Below, in pieces: positions 28,261 through 35,760 of a stretch of 64,000 nt of DNA. Source of the stretch: Lachnospiraceae bacterium. Lineage in GTDB: Bacteria; Bacillota; Clostridia; Lachnospirales; Lachnospiraceae. Position numbers and translations under genes: made by a program. Each line of letters opens with the position of its first letter. The first letter of the stretch is position 1. The notes beneath the pieces are model-generated. The model was given only the letters and a program-made list of their open reading frames with translations, ran no database searches and was not told the DNA's origin. Location: positions 1-64,000 of the forward strand of contig CAJTGD010000010.1 in NCBI GenBank assembly GCA_910575475.1, given 5' to 3'.

Positions 28261-28500
28261 TTATTCGTCAAGCAGCTCTGCTACATAATCCGCCGCTTCC
28301 CCAAAGGTCGCGCAGCGCTTGAAGTTCATATAAGGAACCTCCGCGTCAAATTCATCCTCCAAAAATGTGGTCATCTGTGAATAATGCGCAGACTTCGGAT
28401 TCATGGACGCAAATTCCGTATCCTCATTCAATGTGGAAGCGTCTGCTCCCCAGATTTTACTTGCCTTTTCGATGATCTTTGCCAATACTTCTTCTCTCAT
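28261..28500 (-). CDS. Acyl-carrier-protein-like protein
   Basis: 79 residues from the ATG that follows AAAGGAAA. The acidic four-helix pattern fits ACP: LAKIIEKASKIWGAD at helix 1, FLEDEFDAEVPYMNF after helix 2, and TFGEAADYVAELL at the end. The phosphopantetheine Ser aligns with Ser37 in the motif PKSAHY; the Asp of the usual DSL motif is Lys and the Leu is Ala, so this is a divergent carrier. It sits between the CocE-like hydrolase and the phosphotransacylase genes, with acpS about 3.2 kb away beyond the regulator. No fatty-acid synthesis genes are nearby, which argues for a dedicated role. Confidence 0.75.
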   Translation of the reverse strand: MREEVLAKIIEKASKIWGADASTLNEDTEFASMNPKSAHYSQMTTFLEDEFDAEVPYMNFKRCATFGEAADYVAELLDE

Positions 28501-28601
28501 GATATGTGATTTCCTTTCTGAATTTAATATCTGTTTGATGTACATTTTCTTCGGAACAGGGTTTCTGATTTTTCTTAACTGATCATTTTCCGCAGCATCC
28601 A

Positions 28602-30344
28602 TTACCGGATCACGATGTCCCCATCCTGAAATCTGGGCGGGATCACCGGGATCTGCAGGAAGGACTCATACTGCCCGCCTGTATAGATCAGGTGGTTGCC
28701 CTTGTTGTCTGTTTCCCATCTCAGCGGTTCGAACCAGTCGTCCCGGATATATCTTCCGGCGATCTGAACGCGGATCTGCTGTCCCTTGTGGAAGAACCGG
28801 CTGGTCGGCATGATCTCGATATCCACCGGCACGATCTGTCCCGGCTCCAGCTTTTCGTCGCAGGTATGTGCCTGCACCGGATTGTAATCCGTGGACAGCT
28901 TTTCATCCAGCTTGCGGCGGGATACGCGGAGCTTTCCCCATGCGCCCGGATGATTTTCCCCAAACAAGGTGATCGGAAGAAATTCTCCTGTAGTACTCAG
29001 CTTCTGGATATTGACAAACAGATCCATGTCGTCATAGCTTTCCGCCGCCACATACAGTCTCAGCTTCAGATAGCCGGTCAGCTCCGTATCCTCTTCGAAG
29101 CGGTAATCGAAGCAGACCTCTCCGGTCAAGCTGTCGTAGCTTGCCTTCGCTTCCCCTGCCACAGGCTCTGTCTTCATGGAGTTGTCGGAAGCATCCAGGT
29201 ACAGCTTTTCATATCTGGTCCGTTTCAGCGGGAAGGAATCCTCCGGACGGTTGGTCTGGTAGTTGAACTCTCCAACATCCTGAACCTCGATCCTGACCTT
29301 TGGAGTCAGCTCCCATCCGTTGCGCTCCTGTTTCAGGTATCTTGCGTAGAATTTTTCCAGATCCTGCAGGTTCTCATTGCTGTATGCATCCGGCCACTCG
29401 AAATTCCTGTGGGCACGGAGCCATTTCCGGCGGGATTTACATTTCCGGAATGCATTGATGGAGCCGCGCAGGTGCAGGTGGTTCCAGCATGCCGTCTGGT
29501 ATACCGGGATTTTGACCTTGCCGAAATCCGGTTCCTTGTCCTTCCAGTATGTACAGTTGACAAAGGGATATTTTTCCAGGTTCAGCGGCGTATTGTCGAT
29601 GTAGTTGATCCCGCATGCCTCACGCATTACAAAGCCTACGAATGACTTTGCCGGAATCCCGCCTTCGCACAGGGACTCCCGGTACATATCCGTGGTGGAC
29701 TCCCAGGGCGCGATACATGCCAGGTGCGGCGGCTGCTGAGCCGCGATCCTCCACTGTGTCATGGCTACACAGCTGTTGCCCGCCAGTCCGCATCTTCCGT
29801 TGCACCAGTCCTGAGCGGCCGCCCACTCGATGAAGTCATAGCCGTCTTTTCCGTCCTGAGTGCCGAACTGTACAAAGTCTCCCTCCGAATGTCCGATCCC
29901 TCTCGGGTCCACATTTGCCACCGCATAGCCATGGCGACACCAGTACCCCGGATCCGGGCTTTCGAACTTGGACATGTCTGATACGGTGTGGGGCGGAACG
30001 CCCATGATCTGCCATTCTGCCTGTCCTTCAAAGGGACGCTTGCCGTAAAAGCTCCAGGAAATGATCAGGGGATATTTTCCCTCTGCCTCCGGCTTGTAAA
30101 TGTCCACATAGATGGTGACGCCGTCGCGCATCTTCACCGGGATATCCTGCATGCAGATGATCCCTTCCTCCGGGCTGTAGGTCCTCTGGTTCAGCGCCGG
30201 CTGAATCTTCGCGTGCTCCCGTTCCTCCAGGGACATTGCCTCAAATTCCTCCGGCGTGCAGGGGGTCATCATTTTTGTCATGACGATCTCAACCTGTTCC
30301 CCGCTCATGTCCACGGTTTTCGTAATTCTTTCCACTTCTCCCAT
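28602..30344 (-). CDS. CocE/NonD-type (S15) serine hydrolase or acyltransferase
   Basis: 580 residues. The alpha/beta-hydrolase core has VKMRDGVTIYVDIYKP, YAVANVDPRGIGHSEGDF and the nucleophile elbow GLAGNSCVAM (Ser191); WLRAHRNFEWPDAYSNENLQ carries the probable His; a jelly-roll domain follows. The family holds cocaine esterase, glutaryl-7-ACA acylase, X-Pro dipeptidases and the acyl-transferring NonD. AGGAGG spaced 9 bp from the second ATG sets the start. It is the first structural gene of the operon and probably cleaves or transfers the acyl group handled by the ACP, phosphotransacylase and kinase. Confidence 0.85.
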   Translation of the reverse strand: MGEVERITKTVDMSGEQVEIVMTKMMTPCTPEEFEAMSLEEREHAKIQPALNQRTYSPEEGIICMQDIPVKMRDGVTIYVDIYKPEAEGKYPLIISWSFYGKRPFEGQAEWQIMGVPPHTVSDMSKFESPDPGYWCRHGYAVANVDPRGIGHSEGDFVQFGTQDGKDGYDFIEWAAAQDWCNGRCGLAGNSCVAMTQWRIAAQQPPHLACIAPWESTTDMYRESLCEGGIPAKSFVGFVMREACGINYIDNTPLNLEKYPFVNCTYWKDKEPDFGKVKIPVYQTACWNHLHLRGSINAFRKCKSRRKWLRAHRNFEWPDAYSNENLQDLEKFYARYLKQERNGWELTPKVRIEVQDVGEFNYQTNRPEDSFPLKRTRYEKLYLDASDNSMKTEPVAGEAKASYDSLTGEVCFDYRFEEDTELTGYLKLRLYVAAESYDDMDLFVNIQKLSTTGEFLPITLFGENHPGAWGKLRVSRRKLDEKLSTDYNPVQAHTCDEKLEPGQIVPVDIEIMPTSRFFHKGQQIRVQIAGRYIRDDWFEPLRWETDNKGNHLIYTGGQYESFLQIPVIPPRFQDGDIVIR

Positions 30345-30492
30345 GTCTGGAAACCTCCTATTCATTTGCTGCCGGTCCGCAGGCGCATATGGATCGTCAT
30401 CCGATCCGGTTCGTTCTTCCGGATCACGTCCCGCCCTGCCGATCGGTTGTTCTTTCTGATTTTATTTTAGGGAAATAAGACGAAAAACAACA

Positions 30493-30515
30493 GAACACTT
30501 TTCCTGTTTGTGTTC
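30493..30515. promoter_or_regulatory. Candidate TetR operator upstream of the CocE-like gene
   Basis: Inverted repeat GAACAC - 11 bp - GTGTTC. The core GAACACTTTTC recurs at the tetR start (31322). Two shared sites at the two promoters suggest the local TetR protein binds here. Confidence 0.55.
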
Positions 30516-30551
30516 AAATTGTACAGATTTGAAAAATGTGTCTAACGAAAA

Positions 30552-30612
30552 CAAAAAAGGGGCTGTCTTCCAGGCATGCTCTCCCCGAGCATCCGGAAAA
30601 ACAGCCCCCGCC
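30552..30612 (-). terminator. Intrinsic terminator after tetR
   Basis: Long stem GGGGCTGT / ACAGCCCC with an inner ATGCTC / GAGCAT hairpin, followed on the minus strand by a T run. It separates the regulator transcript from the CocE operon. Confidence 0.8.
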
Positions 30613-30622
30613 TTTTTCTCAG

Positions 30623-31303
30623 TTATGCTTGCGGCAGATCTATCCGCCGCACAGTATCGCTATTTACGCAATGCCGCTTGTAGGTCAGGTAGCCCGCCCC
30701 GACCCGCATGGTATTCAAGAGGTTCACCACCTCATCCGCGGACAGGGCATTTTCTCCCTCCGATTCCAGCCAGAGCCGGGCAGAGAGGAAATGCAGCTCC
30801 GCAACGGTCTTGACAAAATACCCCCGCAGCTCGTCCTGCGGCAGCCCGTCATTGTCCATCATGGCTTCAATGTAATCGTTCAATATATTTTTCAGTTTTT
30901 TTACGAAATAGGGATCGCCGTTGTGGGGATCCAGCAGCGCCCCCATGGCTGTCTTATGAGTCCTGCAGAAATCAAACCAGAACAGCAAAAGCGGCGGCGG
31001 CTCCACATCATACTTTTCAATAAATTCTTCAATCCGGAACCTGGGCCTTGGATCCCCGGACATCTCCTGATACTTCCGGGACATCTCCTCCAGGATGGAG
31101 CTCTGGATCTGTTCCATGAGTTCATAGATGTCGCCGTAATACTGGTAAAATGTCCCCCTGGTGATATTGGCCCGGGAGCAGAGCTCCTTTACCGTGATCC
31201 TGTCCCATTTCTTTTCAAAGATCAGGTTCAGATAGGTCTGCTCGATCCGTTTCCTTGTCTGCTCCGACTTGGAGCCCTTTGCGTTAGAAATCGTTTCCTG
31301 CAT
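30623..31303 (-). CDS. TetR/AcrR-family regulator of the acyl-carrier operon
   Basis: 226 residues from the ATG 7 nt after AAAGGAGA; an upstream ATG at 31327 overlaps the putative operator. N-terminal HTH: RITVKELCSRANITRGTFYQYYGDIYELMEQ. The C-terminal ligand domain is Cys-poor and includes WFDFCRTHKTAMGALLDPHNGDPYF. It lies directly upstream of the CocE-ACP-Pta-Buk-MFS genes in the same direction and divergent from acpS. Confidence 0.88.
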   Translation of the reverse strand: MQETISNAKGSKSEQTRKRIEQTYLNLIFEKKWDRITVKELCSRANITRGTFYQYYGDIYELMEQIQSSILEEMSRKYQEMSGDPRPRFRIEEFIEKYDVEPPPLLLFWFDFCRTHKTAMGALLDPHNGDPYFVKKLKNILNDYIEAMMDNDGLPQDELRGYFVKTVAELHFLSARLWLESEGENALSADEVVNLLNTMRVGAGYLTYKRHCVNSDTVRRIDLPQA

Positions 31304-31321
31304 GGTCATTCTCCTTTGTGT

Positions 31322-31345
31322 GAACACTTTTCAACAGACAGTTCC
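31322..31345. promoter_or_regulatory. Second GAACACTTTTC site at the tetR start
   Basis: GAACACTTTTCAACAGACAG followed by TTC; repeats the core of the 30493 site and has a partial inverted arm (GAAC...GTTC). It fits autoregulation by the TetR protein. Confidence 0.5.
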
Positions 31346-31472
31346 TATTTCACCTCGATCGGACAGATTTTTTCTTATCCCTGATCAAAAAATCAATCTC
31401 TATAGTATTTTTGCGAACTGCAGAGCCAAAAAGCTTTTACCTCCCCGCTTCGCCCTATTTTATCACATTTTC

Positions 31473-31554
31473 ACGTATTCTCAAGATAATCTCTCCATAT
31501 TTTCACGTTTTCTCAAGATTATTTTCTATGATTTACACGTTTTCTCAAGATAAT
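31473..31554. promoter_or_regulatory. Three 18-bp direct repeats phased every 32 bp
   Basis: ACGTNTTCTCAAGATWAT occurs at 31473, 31505 and 31537, exactly 32 bp apart (three helical turns), in the AT-rich 370-bp gap between tetR and acpS. The phasing puts all copies on one face of the DNA, as expected for cooperative regulator binding. The arms are not palindromic. No gene lies in this gap. Confidence 0.75.
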
Positions 31555-31675
31555 TCCATGGAATCCTATTGTTTTTGCAAATCAATGAGCAGACTGAGGA
31601 TTTTTTCACTTGTTTTTTCCAGCCCGGCAATATAAGATATGGATAATCACTCTGCAGAAAGGAAGTGTCTCAATC

Positions 31676-32059
31676 ATGATCTATGGAATCGGAACCGATA
31701 TTTTAAAGATCAGCAGCATCGCCTCCAGCACAGCCGATTTAAACGACCCGTTTGTACGAAAAACCTATACCCCGAAGGAAATTGCCCTGATCGCCTCCCG
31801 CCCCATTCCGCAAAACAGCTTTGCCACCAGGTTTTCCGGCAAGGAAGCGGTCTTTAAGGCCCTGAACATTTATGGAAATGACATCCGGCTCAATGAGATC
31901 GAGATCCTGGAAAATGAAAACGGCCAGCCCACAGTCACCCTTCACGGAAATGCCCTGCGGCTGGCGGAGCAAAAGGGGATCTCCCGGATTCTGATCTCCC
32001 TCTCCTATGACACGGATTATGCCGTGGCGTATGCTACAGCGCTGCTCGGGCAAGAATAA
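31676..32059 (+). CDS. acpS: Holo-ACP synthase (4'-phosphopantetheinyl transferase, AcpS type)
   Basis: 127 residues. Catalytic Mg2+ ligands are present: Asp8 in MIYGIGTDILKI and Glu57 in FSGKEAVFKAL. AcpS moves 4'-phosphopantetheine from CoA to the ACP Ser. The ATG is preceded by AGAAAGGAAG; an earlier in-frame extension has no start signal. It is transcribed away from the TetR/CocE/ACP operon across the phased-repeat region, so it may serve the divergent ACP there. It could instead be the cell's only AcpS. Confidence 0.9.
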   Translation: MIYGIGTDILKISSIASSTADLNDPFVRKTYTPKEIALIASRPIPQNSFATRFSGKEAVFKALNIYGNDIRLNEIEILENENGQPTVTLHGNALRLAEQKGISRILISLSYDTDYAVAYATALLGQE

Positions 32060-32063
32060 AGAG

Positions 32064-32981
32064 TCACCTGTTCCACAGCAGCTTGGTCTCCCGTTTCAAT
32101 AAAATCCCGTCCGCGCGGGCACAAAATGTGGTCAGATAAGTTTCCTCGTCCGCGCGGTAACCGTACACCTCTCTGTCCACGATTTTTTCTCCTGTCAGCC
32201 CTTCTTTTTCCACTTCCGTCAGAATGTATTCCGCATCCTTCTCCACAGCCAGTTCCTCAGGTACTTCTTCCGGTTTCAAATCATCCTGCCTGATCACCCG
32301 ATGCTCCGGATCCATCTGATACACCCTGATCTGTACCGGCTCTGACATCACCGCATACTCTATGGAAACGCTGCTTTTCTCTGCTTTTGTTTTTCCATTT
32401 TCAGTGATCGTTGTCTCTGCGTTGAGCTCAGAAGAAAAACGCATCCCTTCCGCCGATTCCCCGCTTGTGGATACGCCATGTCCCTGTACTGCATAAATCC
32501 TTCCGTCTGCCGTCTGGTACACCGGATTGGCATAATAGGCACGTTTTCCATTCCTTTTCTGCAATACATAGACGGTCCCGCTGAGACTGCGTTCCCGGCT
32601 GTCATCCGCTACGTTGAGCCTGATGTCCGTATCGCTGACCTCTTCCGAGCATACGTTTCCCCAACAGTTTTCTCCGTTTTCCATCGTCCACAGAGGGGTA
32701 AGCAGCTGGAAGCCATCCAGATTTCCGAAGGAAATCTCCCAGTCGATGGGGTCGGCCCCCCTGCTTTTATCAATCTCTGCGTACAGCCTTCCCTCATTTC
32801 CGAAAGCCGCTGCATCCTCCATGGTGAACAGATCTAAAAATTCCGTAGTGATAAACACCCCGATCATCTGGTCGCCGCCGCGGTCTCCGCCGGCATCCGG
32901 CACTGCCAGAGAACAGCCGCAGAGGAGCAGCATGACAAACAGACACAGACAGCTTCGAAACATCTTCTTTTTATTCCTCAT
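32064..32981 (-). CDS. Lipoprotein of unknown function
   Basis: 305 residues from MRNKKK. A lipoprotein signal peptide ends in LLLCGC, so the protein should be lipidated and surface-anchored. The mature part is hydrophilic and mostly beta-rich with no recognised domain (contains VYVLQKRNGKRAYYANPVYQ). Its start overlaps the XRE gene by 11 bp, so the two are probably co-transcribed. It converges with acpS with only 4 bp between stop codons. Confidence 0.75.
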   Translation of the reverse strand: MRNKKKMFRSCLCLFVMLLLCGCSLAVPDAGGDRGGDQMIGVFITTEFLDLFTMEDAAAFGNEGRLYAEIDKSRGADPIDWEISFGNLDGFQLLTPLWTMENGENCWGNVCSEEVSDTDIRLNVADDSRERSLSGTVYVLQKRNGKRAYYANPVYQTADGRIYAVQGHGVSTSGESAEGMRFSSELNAETTITENGKTKAEKSSVSIEYAVMSEPVQIRVYQMDPEHRVIRQDDLKPEEVPEELAVEKDAEYILTEVEKEGLTGEKIVDREVYGYRADEETYLTTFCARADGILLKRETKLLWNR

Positions 32982-33201
32982 CCCCATCCTCCTCCAGCTT
33001 TCCGTCAAATTTCAGAATATCGCCTACATCACAGTTCAGGAAATAACAGATCCGGTTGATCGTGTGGAAACGGACGCCCTTTGCCTTTCCGCTGCGAAGG
33101 ACTGAAAGGTTGGCTTCCGTAATATTGACCAGCCTGCACAACTCCTTTGATGTCATTCCCCGGTCCTTCAGGACCTCTTCCAAACAAACTCTGATTCCCA
33201 T
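32971..33201 (-). CDS. Small XRE/Cro-type repressor
   Basis: 76 residues, essentially one HTH_26-type domain (LEEVLKDRGMTSKELCRLVNITEANLSVLRSGKAKGVRFHTINRIC) with an acidic tail. Similar minimal regulators accompany small multi-pass membrane proteins, as here with the upstream gene at 33320. It probably represses the AT-rich promoter around 34340-34400. Confidence 0.85.
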   Translation of the reverse strand: MGIRVCLEEVLKDRGMTSKELCRLVNITEANLSVLRSGKAKGVRFHTINRICYFLNCDVGDILKFDGKLEEDGDEE

Positions 33202-33319
33202 AATTCCCGCCTTTATGTTTACGAACTGTGTGAAATAACCTAAACATCCTGCTTGTCTATTTCTCCGGCTGCACAGTTCAAAGAGCCAAGTACAGCGTTT
33301 CGTAAATGCTCGTTTGCTG

Positions 33320-34297
33320 TCATATGATCAGGTCATGCTCCCGCTTCAGCTTCTGATCCTCCTGCAGATACCGCGCAAACAGCAGTACCACCAGTACAAA
33401 AATGATGGAAATGACGGGCACATGGATCTCAAGATCTATCTGGGAAAGGCCGGAACAAAACAGAATCTGCAGCAGGTTGTAGCCCACATCCGAAGCAGCC
33501 GTGATCCCCAGCGCTTTTGTACAGAACCCGGCCAGCCGGCTTGTCAGTTCCACGGACGCGTCGCCGTATCGATCCATTTTCAGGGCTGTCAGCATCTGTC
33601 CTGCCAGAAATACGATCCCCATATCAAACACATAGGGCAGGAGATCGACCAGATAGCCCAAGCCGAGAAACAGGTATGTCATTCCCGGACTCTGCGCGCC
33701 GGACACGAAACCGGACATGACCGGGCCGCTGTCCATGCTCCCCACGTTTTGGATGGCTTTCAGGAGATTCCCCAGGCCCTGTCCGAAGATCAGGTAGGCG
33801 AAAACCATATTCAGAAAAATAAGAAGCTTCTGTAGAACGCTGTGCAGTGTTTCCGGCTGTGCTCTCCGGCAGACGGACAGCACCCGGATCACCAGGTAGC
33901 CTGACAGCGCCGAATAAAACATACAGCCCAGCATCCATTTTCCCGTCCCTGGAACCTCGGTCGGAAACAGGCCGGGATTGATCATATAATAGTGTACGAT
34001 AAACAGCAGAATGCTCAGGCCATACAGTGCATGGTCGATGCTAAGAAGCTTCCCCTTCTTTTTTAAGATCAGCCAGGCCAGGCAGGGAAGCAGGCTAAAA
34101 CCTATATAGAGCAGGATTGCCGCCGCATTTCCAGGCGCTCCGGACAAGGACAGGGTGCGGAGCGCATAGCCCATCTGCTCAAACGGAAAGGCCGCCAGGC
34201 TGGAAAATGCTATGGAAGCATTCACCTGCAGCAGGTTGAAAGCTACGCAGGCGGCTGCTTCTGCCGCCAGAATGCCGATCATTCCTTTTCGCTTCAT
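33320..34297 (-). CDS. Multi-pass membrane protein (DUF2975-like context)
   Basis: 325 residues with about eight hydrophobic segments and few charged loops; no catalytic motif recognised. It heads a gene set with the small XRE repressor and a lipoprotein. The pairing with a 75-residue XRE regulator is typical of DUF2975-type membrane proteins, but the assignment is by context. Complete. Confidence 0.7.
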   Translation of the reverse strand: MKRKGMIGILAAEAAACVAFNLLQVNASIAFSSLAAFPFEQMGYALRTLSLSGAPGNAAAILLYIGFSLLPCLAWLILKKKGKLLSIDHALYGLSILLFIVHYYMINPGLFPTEVPGTGKWMLGCMFYSALSGYLVIRVLSVCRRAQPETLHSVLQKLLIFLNMVFAYLIFGQGLGNLLKAIQNVGSMDSGPVMSGFVSGAQSPGMTYLFLGLGYLVDLLPYVFDMGIVFLAGQMLTALKMDRYGDASVELTSRLAGFCTKALGITAASDVGYNLLQILFCSGLSQIDLEIHVPVISIIFVLVVLLFARYLQEDQKLKREHDLII

Positions 34298-34372
34298 ATG
34301 CCCTCCTTTCGAACCCTTTCAAAAATGGAAGGGTCGTAATGAATTATTGTTTTACGATAATTGTATATCTTT

Positions 34373-34400
34373 ATAATAGCATAGAATTATCGTTTGTCAA
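34373..34400 (-). promoter_or_regulatory. Promoter with inverted TTATCG-type sites, membrane/XRE/lipoprotein operon
   Basis: TTGACA at 34400-34395 and TATTAT 16 bp downstream on the minus strand. Two inverted copies of a motif like ATTATCGTTTG / TTTTACGATAAT flank the -10, a plausible operator for the small XRE protein. Confidence 0.6.
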
Positions 34401-34433
34401 TAATTTTTGGCATTCCAGAAAAACAAATTACCT

Positions 34434-34961
34434 TTATTCCGAGAGATCCTTTCCAAGTATGATGAGATGGAACCCTTTTTCATACGCGTTCGGCTGGAGC
34501 CCGATCACCCGGAACCCCTGTTTCAGATACCATTTATAATCAATCCGGTCACATTCCAGGTTTGCAATTGCATCCGCAATGCTGTCGATTTTCTTTTCAT
34601 GGATGTTGAATCCGATGGAACTGATCCCGCTGCGGAACGTCAGGTATCCTTTACTCCTGGCATAGCGCTCCGCTTCCCGGATCAGCTCCCCCAGCTTATG
34701 CTCCAGTTTAAATTCGCCGTTGTCGTCAAAACCGCTGCATTCCAGCTCCAGCGCGCGGTATCCGATCAGTTCCCGGCACAGGATCCATCCCTTTGGGGTG
34801 TTCTCATCTTCCCCCAGATACCAGCCGATTGTATGGATCGTATCCTCCACACCGCTCAACTGGCTGAACGCCCCCTCATAATCCCACCAGTCCGGCTTGA
34901 TCGTACACATGAGCCGTGCTATCTTTGGAATCGCTTCTGATTTCATTTCGAATACTTTCAT
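34434..34961 (-). CDS. GNAT-family acetyltransferase-like protein
   Basis: 175 residues with a GNAT-type layout: N-terminal helices, central strands (GWILCRELIGYRALELECSGF), a helix ahead of YARSKGYLTFRSGISS, and a C-terminal YLKQGFRVIG strand-turn typical of GNATs. The acetyl-CoA loop (Q/RxxGxG/A) is not obvious, so activity is uncertain. RBS AAGGGAGAAA. Confidence 0.65.
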   Translation of the reverse strand: MKVFEMKSEAIPKIARLMCTIKPDWWDYEGAFSQLSGVEDTIHTIGWYLGEDENTPKGWILCRELIGYRALELECSGFDDNGEFKLEHKLGELIREAERYARSKGYLTFRSGISSIGFNIHEKKIDSIADAIANLECDRIDYKWYLKQGFRVIGLQPNAYEKGFHLIILGKDLSE

Positions 34962-35001
34962 GATATTTTCTCCCTTCTTGCTGTCTGGCTACCCTACACG
35001 A

Positions 35002-35051
35002 TATCGGACGGATGCCGTGCAACAAATGTACGACACCATGTGAATCGTAAC
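35002..35051. repeat. Dispersed hairpin repeat, family 1 (copy b)
   Basis: GGATGCCGTGCAACAAATG with the arm TGTACGACACCATGTGAAT and terminal CGTAAC; diverged relative of the copy at 21580. Confidence 0.65.
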
Positions 35052-35096
35052 ATCTCGCGTCTGCTTTACTTAAAATCCAAAATCATTTGTTTTCTG

Positions 35097-35465
35097 TCAC
35101 ACAATATCCAGATACGTCTTATGATCCGGTGCGGGAAATGCCTGATCTATTTCCGCCAGTTCCTGCTCCGAAAGCCGGATATCCAATGCACCGGCATTTG
35201 CCTCCACATGCGCGCTCTTCCCGCTCCTGGGGATCGCAATCGTATGTTCCCGCTGCAGGACGAATGCCAGCAGGAACTGGAGCACCGTCGCCTGATGTTC
35301 TGCGGCGATCCGGTTCAAAACCGGATGCTCCACAAGCCCTCTCTGCAGCTCCCCGGCCTGGGCCAGCGGGCAGTATGCCATCAGGGCCACATCGTGGGCA
35401 TCCATCCAGGGCTTCAGAGAATACTCGATTCCCCGGGAACCAAGATGGTACAGCACCTGATTCAC
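35097..35465 (-). pseudogene. Aldo/keto reductase, C-terminal fragment
   Basis: About 120 residues match the last third of an aldo/keto reductase: HDVALMAYCPLAQAG, then QREHTIAIPRSGKSAHVEAN (the NADPH phosphate-binding segment) and LSEQELAEIDQAFPAP. The barrel with catalytic Tyr, Lys, Asp and His is missing. The upstream end runs into the altronate-dehydratase remnant, marking a deletion that joined two genes. Confidence 0.8.
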
Positions 35466-35478
35466 CAGACAATGGTTC

Positions 35479-35745
35479 CCGTCCGGTCATAAACACCTGC
35501 AGGCCAATCCCGCTGGCAACCTGGCTGGGACCGCACACAATATCGCTGGCCGGGGTCGCCGCACAGCCCAGGCCGACCGCCATGATCTCGCCGCCGAAAT
35601 TGGGATGGCGGATCACATTGGTGACAGCCCGGATCGGGATTTCAGCCATGGGCGCATTGATCGCCACGCCGCAGCCGTAAGGATGGGTCACCGCAACCGC
35701 CACATTATCTATGTCCTTGATCTTTATGATATCTTTTGATTTCAT
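35479..35745 (-). pseudogene. UxaA/altronate dehydratase-like gene, multiply deleted
   Basis: Three pieces of a UxaA-type sugar-acid dehydratase are joined in frame: the N-terminus (MKSKDIIKIKDIDNVAVAV), the THPYGCG core with HPNFGGEIMAVGLGC, and the late SGIGLQVFMTGR segment. The full protein is about 390-500 residues; only about 89 remain before the sequence changes to aldo/keto reductase. Sugar-acid dehydration is therefore lost here. Confidence 0.78.
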
Positions 35746-35760
35746 GATCTGACTCCATTC

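Noticed and set aside
31473..31554. Three regularly spaced repeats as a CRISPR mini-array
   Set aside because: The 14-bp gaps between 18-bp repeats are too short and resemble each other, the repeats are AT-rich and non-palindromic, and no cas gene is nearby. A regulator array fits better.
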